From assembly GCA_002353525.1 (NCBI GenBank), contig DEJV01000056.1, positions 1 through 12,097 on the forward strand: DNA of 12,097 nucleotides, given 5' to 3'. A program made the position numbers and the translations under genes. The stretch is from Prevotella sp. UBA2739. Its GTDB lineage: Bacteria > Bacteroidota > Bacteroidia > Bacteroidales > Bacteroidaceae. Under the pieces are notes generated by a model, which was given only the letters and a program-made list of their open reading frames with translations, was not told the origin of the DNA and did no database searches. The stretch's first letter is position 1, and the number at the start of each line of letters is the position of its first letter. Of this stretch, positions 5,409-12,097 are shown piece by piece.

Positions 5409-5526
5409 TACGAAGGTGCGAAGGTACGAGGGCGCGAGAATACCCTTTTCTTCGTCATTAGCAAATTCAAAGAACTCAGCAGACGAGGCTAATCTCGTAC
5501 CCTCGTACCTCCGTACCCACGAACCC
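5406..5526 (-). repeat. MITE-like dispersed element, copy 2 (opposite orientation)
   Basis: The left arm carries octamers GGTACGAA, GGTGCGAA, GGTACGAG, GGCGCGAG (5407-5438); the right arm carries TCGTACCC, TCGTACCT, CCGTACCC, ACGAACCC (5495-5526). The arms are imperfect 34-bp inverted repeats with about 26 matches. The minus-strand core (GAGATTAGCCTCG ... GCTAATGACG ... AAGGGTATTCTCG) aligns along its length with the plus strand of copy 1. It fills most of the hypE-pepP gap, so a transcript through it would carry a long hairpin. Short open frames here are artefacts. Confidence 0.75.
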
Positions 5527-5538
5527 TCGAAATAATTA

Positions 5539-6444
5539 TCAATTCTCAATTAAATGAATGCCTTGTGCCTCAAGCTGGCGGGCGCAGCGCTGCAGCGTCT
5601 CTTCCGATGGTGTCGACATTGCATAGCCCTGCGGGTTGTAGGTGCTCCACATGCGACGGTGCTTGTCCTTGCCCACATCGTGGTAGGGCAGCAGCTCCAC
5701 TTCGCGCCGTTTCCAGGGCAGCGATTGCAGGAAACGTGCCGTCTGTTCGATGTTGTGCTCGTCGGCATTCACCCCCTCGATGAGCGGTATGCGCACCAGG
5801 AAATCCTTGCCCTGTGCGGCCAGCCACTCTATGTTCTTTAGGATGAGGCCGTTGCTGACGCCCGTCATCTGCTTGTGCTTGTCGCTGTCCATCAGTTTCA
5901 GGTCGACCAGAAACAGCTCGCAGGCATCGGCCACCGCAGCCACCACCGCGGTTGGCGCATAGAGCGAGGTGTCTACGGTGCGGTGAAATCCGCGTCGTCC
6001 CAGTTCGCGCAGCAGGAGGAGCGCGTCGTCGGCATGCATCAGCGGTTCGCCACCGCAGAGGGTCACACCGCCTCCGCTGTCTTCCATCACCGTGCGTTCT
6101 TTCTCCACCTCGGCCATCAGCGCGTCGATGGTCCACTCTTTGCCGCACATCTCCAGTGCCATGGTAGGGCACTCGTCGGTACACTTGCCACAGAGCACAC
6201 AGCGGCTGTCGGCATGGCGGATGCCCTGAGGCGTCAGCTCGAGTGCCTGTTGCCGGCAAGTGTCCACACAACTGCAGCAGCCCATGCATTTGCTCTCTTT
6301 GTAGAGCAGCTGTCGCTGTGGACTCCAGCTCTCGGGGTTGTGGCACCACACACAGCGCAGCGGGCAGCCCTTCATGAAAAGGGTGGTGCGGATGCCGGGG
6401 CCGTCGTGGATGGCATAGCGCTTGATGTCGAAGATGAGTGCCAT
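5539..6444 (-). CDS. hypE: HypE: radical SAM activase of hydroxyproline dehydratase
   Basis: This 301-residue glycyl radical enzyme activase cleaves S-adenosylmethionine and abstracts hydrogen from the active glycine of its partner, here HypD encoded just upstream. Radical SAM cysteines C27, C31 and C34 lie in KGCPLRCVWCHNPE. An inserted ferredoxin-like domain has two CX2CX2CX3C clusters, C53/C56/C59/C63 and C82/C85/C88/C92, typical of activases other than classical PflA. The SAM-binding glycine motif GGGVTLCGGEPL is at 124-135. The start is the ATG at 6444, which overlaps the hypD TGA by one base (TGATG), so translation is probably coupled; the frame stays open upstream but inside hypD, and the family N-terminus (MALIFDIKRYAIHDGPGIRT) begins at this ATG. 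The name rests on its partner; by itself only the activase family is certain. Confidence 0.93.
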   Translation of the reverse strand: MALIFDIKRYAIHDGPGIRTTLFMKGCPLRCVWCHNPESWSPQRQLLYKESKCMGCCSCVDTCRQQALELTPQGIRHADSRCVLCGKCTDECPTMALEMCGKEWTIDALMAEVEKERTVMEDSGGGVTLCGGEPLMHADDALLLLRELGRRGFHRTVDTSLYAPTAVVAAVADACELFLVDLKLMDSDKHKQMTGVSNGLILKNIEWLAAQGKDFLVRIPLIEGVNADEHNIEQTARFLQSLPWKRREVELLPYHDVGKDKHRRMWSTYNPQGYAMSTPSEETLQRCARQLEAQGIHLIEN

Positions 6445-8843
6445 CAGATGTCGCTGTTTTCTGTTCGGGCAATAATCTCGTTCTGCAGCTGCTCGGTCAT
6501 GTCGTTGAAATAGTCGGAGTAGCCAGCCACGCGCACCAGCAGGTCGCGGTAGTCGTCGGGGTGCTGCTGGGCGTCGCGCAGGGTTGCGGTGTCGACGATG
6601 TTGAACTGGATGTGGTGGCCTCCGAACTTGAAGTAGGCGCGGATGAGGCTGGCCAGCTTGCGCTGGTCGTCGCGGGTCTTCAGCAACGAGGGCACCAGGC
6701 GCACGTTCAGCAGGGTGCCGCCGCTCTTGGTCTGGTCGAGCTTGCCTAGCGACTTGATGACGGCGGTAGGACCGTGCGTGTCGGAGCCGTGGGCTGGTGA
6801 GGTGCCGTCGCTGATGGCGAAGTGGGCCATGCGGCCGTTGGGCGTGGCACCGCAGACGCTGCCGAAGTAGTTGTGGCAGGTGGTGCTGAGCATGTTGAGG
6901 TAGGTGCGGCCACCGCGGGTGTTGGGCCGTCCCTCGATGGCCTCCACCAGGTCGTTGTACACGCGCAGGGCTATCTGGTCGGCATAGGTGTCGTCGTTGC
7001 CGAAGAAGGGTGTGTGGTTGCGAATGTACTGCCGCATCTTCTCCTGTCCGTCCCAGTTGTGGGTGCAGGCCTCGAGCACCTCGTCCATGGTGTAGCGATG
7101 GTCCTCGAAGACATGTTTCTTGAGGGCTGCCAGACTGTCGGTGATGGTGCCCAGTCCGGTGCATTGGATGTAGGTGGTGTTGTAGCGTGCGCCGCCGCTA
7201 TAGTAGTCTTTTCCTTTCTCTATGCAGTCGTCGATGTAGAGGCTGAGGAAGGTGGCGGGTGCATAGAGCGAGAACATGCGCTCGATGTAGTTGTTGACTG
7301 CCAGCTTGAGGTTGACGAAATAGATCATCTGCTGACGCCAAGCCTCATAGAGTGCGTCGAACGACTCAAAGGCTCGTGCGTCGCCCGTCTGCAGTCCCAG
7401 CCTCTTGCCCGTCTCTGGGTCGATGCCGTTGTTGAGGGTGATCTCCAGTATCTTCGGCGTGTTCAGATAGCCCGTCAGCAGATAGGCCTCCTTGCCGAAG
7501 GCGCCCACCTCGATGCATCCCGAGCAGCCGCCCTCGCGGGCATCGGCGAGCGACTTGCCCTCGCGCACCAGCTCCTGCACATAGGTGTCTGGGTTGAAGA
7601 CAGAGGGATAGCCGTGGCCCTGGCGGATGACTCGGATGCCTTCGAGCAGGAAGTCGTCGGGTGTCTCGCTGGCGATGTGAATGCTCAGGCCGGGTTGCAG
7701 CTCGTGCAGTTCCTCTTGTATCTCGAGAATCATGTAGGAGAGTTCGTTGACGGCACTCTTACCATCACGGTCGATGCCACCTATATTAATATTGGTGAAG
7801 TCGTTGTAGGTGCCCGACTCGAGGGCTGTCACTCCCACCTTGGGGGGTGCGGGCTGGTTGTTGAACTTAATCCACAGGCAGCTCAACAGCTCTTTGGCCT
7901 TGTCGCGCGTCAGGGTGCCGTCGGCAATGCCCTGCTCGTAGAAGGGGTAGAGGTGCTGGTCGATGTGGCCGGGGTTCATCGAGTCCCATCCGTTGAGTTC
8001 GGTGACCGTGCCCAGATGAACAAACCAATACATCTGGATGGCCTCCCACAGGTTACGGGGCGCATGGGCGGGCACCCAGCGGCACACTTCGGCAATCTGC
8101 AGCAGCTCAGCCTTGCGCTGTGGGCGCTGCTCGCTGGCAGCCATCTGCTCGGCCAGTTCGGCATGGCGCTCGGCAAACAGAATGGCGGCATCGCACGAGA
8201 TGTCCATCGCCTCCAGCTCCTGCTGTTTGTCGGTGGCCTCGGGGTCGTAGATGAAGTCGAGACGCTCCAGACGCTCGGCAATGCGTTTCTTCACGTCGAG
8301 CAGTCCCTCGCGATACATCTTGCCGTCCATGGCGGTATGTCCGGCGGCCCTTTGCTCCATGAACTCGGTGAAGACACCGGCATGATAGGCCTCCTCCCAC
8401 TCTGTCGACACGTGGTTGAAGATGCGCTCGCGTTGTGTCTTGCCTTTCCAGTAGGGAATCACCACGCGCTCGTAGGTGTCGATGTCTTCCTGGCTGATGG
8501 TATAACGCTGCAGCTCGCGGCCGTTCAGCGTGTGCAGGTCTTCCACCGAGTGACAGGTCAGTTCGGGGAAGGTAGGCACCGCCTTGGGCTTTGGTCCGCG
8601 CTCGCCGACAATGAGTTCGTCGTCGCCGATGTAGAGTGTTTTCTTCTGACAAATCTCATAGAAGTTACGGGCGCGCAGCACCGGTGTGGGCATCGTGCCG
8701 TAGTTCTTCCGATAGAATTCGGTTTCGATGAGGGCACGCTCGATGCTCAGGGTGGTGGGCATCTCGATGCTTTGCTGGCGCAGGCGCTTGATGCGCTCGT
8801 TCATGCCACCATCGTTCTCTGGGTATTTTATGTTGTAGTTCAT
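6444..8843 (-). CDS. hypD: HypD: trans-4-hydroxy-L-proline dehydratase (glycyl radical enzyme)
   Basis: This 799-residue glycyl radical enzyme is likely to dehydrate trans-4-hydroxy-L-proline to (S)-1-pyrroline-5-carboxylate in the anaerobic cytoplasm. The catalytic C443 and base E445 lie in GGCSGCIEVGAFGKEAY, and the radical G774 in RVAGYSDYF. Pyruvate formate-lyase has paired cysteines, and choline and glycerol dehydratases have different pockets. Against Clostridioides difficile HypD numbering as I remember it, every active-site residue fits a constant +9 offset: H169, D287, S343, D348, F349, C443, E445, Y459, T654, G774. This argues strongly for HypD over a generic PflD label. The start at 8843 gives a short extra N-terminus; Met14 is an alternative. 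It lies 78 nt after the aminopeptidase P gene and overlaps hypE by one base. The next enzyme, P5C reductase (proC), is not in the window. Confidence 0.92.
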   Translation of the reverse strand: MNYNIKYPENDGGMNERIKRLRQQSIEMPTTLSIERALIETEFYRKNYGTMPTPVLRARNFYEICQKKTLYIGDDELIVGERGPKPKAVPTFPELTCHSVEDLHTLNGRELQRYTISQEDIDTYERVVIPYWKGKTQRERIFNHVSTEWEEAYHAGVFTEFMEQRAAGHTAMDGKMYREGLLDVKKRIAERLERLDFIYDPEATDKQQELEAMDISCDAAILFAERHAELAEQMAASEQRPQRKAELLQIAEVCRWVPAHAPRNLWEAIQMYWFVHLGTVTELNGWDSMNPGHIDQHLYPFYEQGIADGTLTRDKAKELLSCLWIKFNNQPAPPKVGVTALESGTYNDFTNINIGGIDRDGKSAVNELSYMILEIQEELHELQPGLSIHIASETPDDFLLEGIRVIRQGHGYPSVFNPDTYVQELVREGKSLADAREGGCSGCIEVGAFGKEAYLLTGYLNTPKILEITLNNGIDPETGKRLGLQTGDARAFESFDALYEAWRQQMIYFVNLKLAVNNYIERMFSLYAPATFLSLYIDDCIEKGKDYYSGGARYNTTYIQCTGLGTITDSLAALKKHVFEDHRYTMDEVLEACTHNWDGQEKMRQYIRNHTPFFGNDDTYADQIALRVYNDLVEAIEGRPNTRGGRTYLNMLSTTCHNYFGSVCGATPNGRMAHFAISDGTSPAHGSDTHGPTAVIKSLGKLDQTKSGGTLLNVRLVPSLLKTRDDQRKLASLIRAYFKFGGHHIQFNIVDTATLRDAQQHPDDYRDLLVRVAGYSDYFNDMTEQLQNEIIARTENSDI

Positions 8844-8867
8844 GTCTTGGGGGTTAGGAGTTTTTTT

Positions 8868-8921
8868 TCGGAGTATTCTGAATTTTCTGAATTCTCGGAA
8901 TTTTCAGATTATTCAGAATAT
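8868..8921. repeat. 9-bp tandem array between hypD and the aminopeptidase P gene
   Basis: Six 9-bp units: TCGGAGTAT, TCTGAATTT, TCTGAATTC, TCGGAATTT, TCAGATTAT, TCAGAATAT. A seventh partial unit (TCAGCTTTT) starts at 8922 and supplies the stop codon of the aminopeptidase gene on the minus strand. It fills most of the intergenic gap within the operon. Confidence 0.8.
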
Positions 8922-10310
8922 TCAGCTTTTCGCCTGATACACCTCTTCGATGGTCATGGGCTTGCGGAGGGTGCCTAGCGGACGGGCACCGTCGGCGGTG
9001 ATGACATAGTTCAGTTCGTTGCGCAACCCGGTGAAGTCGCGCCACGCGTCGAGCTTGTCGTAGCAGATGAAGTCGGTGAACTGCTTCTCGGCCTGCCATT
9101 TGTCCATCAGCTCGGGAATGAAGTAGATGCCGGGCTCTACGGTGAACACGAAGCCGGGTTCCAGCGGGCGGGCCAGCCGCAGCGACTTAAACCCGAACTG
9201 GGTGCTCTTCACTTGTCCGTCGGCATAGCCCACATACTGCTCGCCCAGGTTCTCCATGTCGTGCACGTCGAGGCCCATCATGTGGCCAAGACCGCAAGGG
9301 AAGAACAGCGCGTAGGCACCTAGCTCGGCAGCCTCGGCGGCATCGCCTTTCATCAGCCCCAGCGTCTTCATGCCCTCCACAATCTTCGTGGCGGCAGCGA
9401 TATGTGCCTCACGAAACGGCACGCCCGGCCGCAACTTGTCGACAGCAGCCTGGAAACTAGCCAGATGGATGTTGTAGATTTCCGCCTGGCGGTCGGTGAA
9501 CCGCTCGCCCACAGGCATGGCCGACGAGAGGTCGCCGGCATAGTGCCTTTTGTTCTCTGCTCCGGCGTCGAGCAGGAAGATGTCGCCATCTTTCAGGGTG
9601 TGTATGAACCCGTGGTTGTGGAGCACCTGTCCCTGCACGGTGGCAATGGTGGGGAAGGCCAGCGTGTTGCCGTGCCGGCAGGCCACCTCCTCGATGGCGG
9701 CGGCCACCTGCGACTCGTGTATGCCCGGACGCACCATGCGGTAGGCCGTCAGGTGCATCTCCGTGCTCAGGTCCACGCTCTCTTCTATCTCGCGCAGCTC
9801 GTCGTCGTCTTTGTGGTTGCGTTGGTCGACAATGGCCCTGATCATGCTCACTGAGGCCTGCTGCGGCTGTGCCGCCGGCTCGATGGCCAGCAGCTCCTGC
9901 AGCCACACCTGATGGTCGCCGCGATAGGGAGGCAGGAAATGCACGGGGCTGTGGGCGGCGCGCGCTTTGTCGAGATAGCCTTTCAGCGTCTCCATGGGCC
10001 GTGTGTCGGCGATGCCCAGTTGCTCGCACCGCTCTTTCAGCGAGGGCACCGTGCCCGTCCATACGATATCGTCGATGGTCAGTTCGCGGCCAAACACCAT
10101 CTCACGGTCGTTGTCGATGTCGATGACGGCAGCCAGGCCTGGGTCGTCGAGTCCGAAGAAATAGAGGAACGAGCTGTCCTGGCGGAAGCGGTAGGTGTTG
10201 TCGGCATAGTTCATGCCCACTTCCTGATTGCCCAGGAAGAGCAGCAGTCCGCTACCCACGTCTTTCTTTAGTTTCGCCCTGCGGTGGGCGAAGGTGTCTT
10301 TTCCTATCAT
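8922..10310 (-). CDS. Aminopeptidase P family protein (M24B), short form
   Basis: This 462-residue peptidase has an AMP_N domain (about 5-140) followed by the pita-bread catalytic domain (about 165-440), the layout and length of bacterial PepP. Ligands are D248 in FLLDAGAENKRHYAGD, D260, H343 in GLGHMMGLDVHDME, E392 in FTVEPGIYF and E432 in RNELNYV. Two details differ from E. coli PepP: the two aspartates are 12 rather than 11 residues apart, and ITRTFP after the second is LSSAMP here. The start is the ATG at 10310, overlapping the upstream lipoprotein stop as ATGA, which implies coupling; the frame is open further upstream but inside that gene. Cleavage of Xaa-Pro bonds is expected from the family; Xaa-Hyp cleavage is inferred from the adjacent hypDE. 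A dipeptidase specificity is not excluded. Confidence 0.88.
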   Translation of the reverse strand: MIGKDTFAHRRAKLKKDVGSGLLLFLGNQEVGMNYADNTYRFRQDSSFLYFFGLDDPGLAAVIDIDNDREMVFGRELTIDDIVWTGTVPSLKERCEQLGIADTRPMETLKGYLDKARAAHSPVHFLPPYRGDHQVWLQELLAIEPAAQPQQASVSMIRAIVDQRNHKDDDELREIEESVDLSTEMHLTAYRMVRPGIHESQVAAAIEEVACRHGNTLAFPTIATVQGQVLHNHGFIHTLKDGDIFLLDAGAENKRHYAGDLSSAMPVGERFTDRQAEIYNIHLASFQAAVDKLRPGVPFREAHIAAATKIVEGMKTLGLMKGDAAEAAELGAYALFFPCGLGHMMGLDVHDMENLGEQYVGYADGQVKSTQFGFKSLRLARPLEPGFVFTVEPGIYFIPELMDKWQAEKQFTDFICYDKLDAWRDFTGLRNELNYVITADGARPLGTLRKPMTIEEVYQAKS

Positions 10311-11170
10311 GGTTGAACGGGTTGGGTATATTCGTTGATTTTCTTGTGTTTGCTGATTTGCAGGTTGGTGGCGGGGAAGAACTCCGAGAGCAGCTGATAG
10401 AGGTCGGGGTCGTACTGCTGGAGCTCCTCGCGGGTGTTGCACCAGTTGTGCTTGCCGTCGGGGTGTGGCATCTCGGCATTCACGTTGAACCAGTCTTGCA
10501 CGGCCTCGGCCAGGTATTCCTCCTTGTCGGTGATGCGGTAGGTGCCGTCGAGTATGCCCTTCGCCTTGGCCTGCTCGTAGAGTCCCTGCAGGCGTTTGTT
10601 GAAGGTGGTGTCTACCTGGATGATGCCGATGCAATGGATGGCATGTGCAAACTCGTGGATGAGAATGTCCTCGGCATGGTATTTGTCAATCTGGTAGGCC
10701 AGAATATTCTCCTCGGCGCAGCTGGTGAGCGGTTCCTCGATGGTACCGCCCAGTCCGCGAGCCCGCAGGTCCCAGTTCAGGGTGGTGTCGTTCACCAGAT
10801 AGTGATGCTCGGGCAGGTCGGTGGTGCCCTCATAGCGGGCCATGATAGCCACACGGGCGTTCGACTTCTTCATGGCCGCCAGTACCTCGGGCGACAGCAT
10901 GCTGGTCATGGCAAAGAGCGTGCGGTGGGCTGCCACAAAGCAGGAGTCGGGCACACGCCACGACGATATCAGTGGTATGCCGTTCACATCGACATACTTG
11001 CAGTAAAACTTGTCGAGCTTCAGCGAGTCGGGCGGCGAGCTTACCACACATGGGGGGATCTCCAGCGTCTCGTTCTCCGCCGGTAAACTGTTTTCTTTTC
11101 TCTGCTGGCAAGCCACACACAGCATGGCGGCAGCCAGAATCATGAGGAGATGTTTCATAGTCTTTTCCAT
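10307..11170 (-). CDS. Putative zinc-metalloprotease lipoprotein (HEFAH)
   Basis: This 287-residue protein begins with a basic and hydrophobic signal (MKHLLMILAAAMLCVAC) ending in a lipobox-like LCVAC, so C21 is probably lipidated (C17 if translation starts at Met5). It should sit in the cell envelope. H172-E173-F-A-H176 is an HExxH zinc motif. About 45 residues later comes EEYLAEAVQDWFN, whose E218 or E222 could be the third ligand. This pairing resembles the lethal-factor-like zincin group, a resemblance from memory. No peptidase specificity can be read from the sequence. It is the first gene of the operon, with its stop overlapping the aminopeptidase P start by 4 nt, which suggests a joint role in peptide breakdown. 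The catalytic assignment is moderate; the lipoprotein assignment is good. Confidence 0.75.
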   Translation of the reverse strand: MEKTMKHLLMILAAAMLCVACQQRKENSLPAENETLEIPPCVVSSPPDSLKLDKFYCKYVDVNGIPLISSWRVPDSCFVAAHRTLFAMTSMLSPEVLAAMKKSNARVAIMARYEGTTDLPEHHYLVNDTTLNWDLRARGLGGTIEEPLTSCAEENILAYQIDKYHAEDILIHEFAHAIHCIGIIQVDTTFNKRLQGLYEQAKAKGILDGTYRITDKEEYLAEAVQDWFNVNAEMPHPDGKHNWCNTREELQQYDPDLYQLLSEFFPATNLQISKHKKINEYTQPVQP

Positions 11171-11200
11171 TTGAGGTTGGTTTTTGTCATTTCGAGTTTA

Positions 11201-11208
11201 CAAAGATA
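11201..11208 (-). promoter_or_regulatory. -7 box of the lipoprotein-pepP-hypD-hypE operon
   Basis: On the minus strand TATCTTTG matches TAnnTTTG exactly, 31 nt before the first ATG. At the expected -33 position the sequence is poor (only TTTC-like), which may mean a weak or activator-dependent promoter. Confidence 0.55.
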
Positions 11209-11260
11209 CAACTATTCCTTCAGAAATTTACGCGATTAACACAGATTAATAATCAAAAAC

Positions 11261-11290
11261 TTTGAAAGTTGGGCTTTTTTTGTATCTTTG
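11261..11290 (+). promoter_or_regulatory. Promoter of mdh
   Basis: TTTG (11261-11264) and TATCTTTG (11283-11290) match both Bacteroidetes boxes with an 18-nt spacer. An A/T-rich leader of about 37 nt separates the predicted start site from the mdh ATG. Confidence 0.75.
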
Positions 11291-11333
11291 CACACACTAT
11301 TAGAAACATCCACATTATTAAATTACTATTATT

Positions 11334-12097
11334 ATGGCATTTTTAACAAATGACAAGCTTACCATCGTCGGCGCAGCCGGTATGATTGGTTCAAACATGG
11401 TTCAGACCGCTTTGATGATGGGTCTGACTAACGACATCTGTCTTTACGATGTGTTCTCGCCCGAGGGCGTTGCTGAGGAAATGCGTCAGAGCGGTTTCGG
11501 CAATGTGAAAATCACTGCCACTACCGATGCTGCCGAGGCTTTTACCAACGCTAAGTATATCATCTCCTCTGGTGGTGCTCCCCGTAAGGCTGGCATGACC
11601 CGCGAGGACCTGCTCGCCGGCAACTGCAAAATCGCCGAGGAACTGGGTCAGAACATCAAGAAATACTGCCCCGACGTGAAGCACGTTGTGATTATTTTCA
11701 ACCCTGCCGACCTCACCGGTCTGGTGACCCTGCTCTACTCTGGCTTGAAACCCGGTCAGGTGACCACACTCGCTGCCCTCGACACCACACGTCTGCAGAG
11801 CGCTCTCGCCAAGAAGTTCAATGTGATGCAGGACGAGATCACCGGTTGCGCTACCTATGGCGGACATGGTGAGCAGATGGCCGTCTTCGGCAGCCACGTA
11901 GAGATTGCCGGCCGCAAGCTGACCGACATCATCGGTACCGACGAGTTCCCCGAGGCTGAGTGGGAAGAGATGAAGACCGCTGTCACCAAGGGTGGCGCCA
12001 AGATCATCGAGCTCCGCGGACGCAGCTCATTCCAGAGCCCCTCTTACCTCTCTGTTGAGATGATTCGTGCTGCTATGGGCGGTGAGCCTTTCCGCTT
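11334..12097 (+). CDS. mdh: Malate dehydrogenase, N-terminal 254 codons (cut by window edge)
   Basis: This NAD-dependent enzyme interconverts oxaloacetate and malate; in Bacteroidales it feeds the reductive branch to fumarate and succinate. The Rossmann motif GAAGMIG is at 13-19 and the NAD-ribose acid D39 in CLYDV. The substrate loop is GGAPRKAGMTRED with R84 and R90; arginine at 84 marks malate rather than lactate specificity. N123 lies in FNPADLTG, and the catalytic pair D150 and H178 in LDTTR and GGHGEQM. The gene is divergent from the hypDE operon. Its codon use (CTC, GCC, GGT, CGT, AAG) looks like that of a highly expressed gene. The frame is open to the edge; about 80 C-terminal residues are missing if the length is typical. 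Confidence 0.95.
   Translation, partial: MAFLTNDKLTIVGAAGMIGSNMVQTALMMGLTNDICLYDVFSPEGVAEEMRQSGFGNVKITATTDAAEAFTNAKYIISSGGAPRKAGMTREDLLAGNCKIAEELGQNIKKYCPDVKHVVIIFNPADLTGLVTLLYSGLKPGQVTTLAALDTTRLQSALAKKFNVMQDEITGCATYGGHGEQMAVFGSHVEIAGRKLTDIIGTDEFPEAEWEEMKTAVTKGGAKIIELRGRSSFQSPSYLSVEMIRAAMGGEPFR

Noticed and set aside
5349..5549. A 66-codon minus-strand open frame over MITE-like copy 2
   Set aside because: It translates the octamer arrays and core of the repeat, and overlaps the end of hypE by a few bases.
6447..7164. N-terminal extension of hypE into hypD
   Set aside because: The frame is open but the residues are out of frame within hypD and R/H/P-rich; the family N-terminus begins at the ATG at 6444.
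6822..8978. A 718-codon plus-strand open frame antisense to hypD
   Set aside because: It is collinear with a gene full of catalytic motifs on the other strand, has a low-complexity V/L/H/A-rich composition, and its end reads through the 9-bp repeat (SEYSEFSEF). It is a codon-bias shadow.

Overview
The window looks like a chromosomal segment from the order Bacteroidales, most likely Prevotellaceae (Prevotella/Segatella-like). The reasons are promoters of the Bacteroidetes type (TAnnTTTG at -7 with TTG/TTTG about 20 nt upstream), the gene order rpsU-xerC-hpf-tRNA cluster, mostly absent Shine-Dalgarno sequences, and abundant intergenic palindromic repeats. The species call is inference; the family calls rest on visible motifs.

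Layout. (1) 1-416, minus strand: a tRNA operon reading Thr(TGT)-Tyr(GTA)-Gly(TCC)-Thr (cut by the window edge). This order normally leads into tuf, which would lie off the left edge. (2) 433-1939, minus strand: rpsU (bS21), xerC (tyrosine recombinase) and hpf (ribosome hibernation factor); promoters are visible for rpsU, xerC and the tRNA operon, and an unusually good Shine-Dalgarno precedes hpf. (3) 2040-3505: about 1.5 kb with no credible gene, packed with repeats: a REPIN-like pair of inverted palindromic units plus a third single unit, a heptamer array, six 23-bp units each built on a 12-bp palindrome, a 12-bp array, a minus-strand terminator, a block folding into a three-way junction (candidate RNA or mobile-element end), and one copy of a MITE-like element. 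(4) 3510-5336: a long aminopeptidase P, bracketed by two oppositely oriented copies of that MITE-like element. (5) 5539-11170, minus strand: a four-gene operon of zinc-metalloprotease lipoprotein, second aminopeptidase P, hypD (glycyl radical trans-4-hydroxy-L-proline dehydratase) and hypE (its radical SAM activase). (6) 11334 to the right edge, plus strand: malate dehydrogenase (mdh), divergent, with a clear promoter.

How the genes may work together. HypD dehydrates trans-4-hydroxyproline, a residue abundant in collagen, to pyrroline-5-carboxylate, which housekeeping ProC can reduce to proline. HypE installs the glycyl radical. The two M24B peptidases are the class that cuts Xaa-Pro bonds, so with the cell-envelope HEFAH metalloprotease they make a plausible route from collagen-derived peptides to free (hydroxy)proline. 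The enzyme assignments are well supported; the integrated collagen-peptide pathway is inference from gene order, translational coupling and known chemistry. No proC or transporter is in the window.
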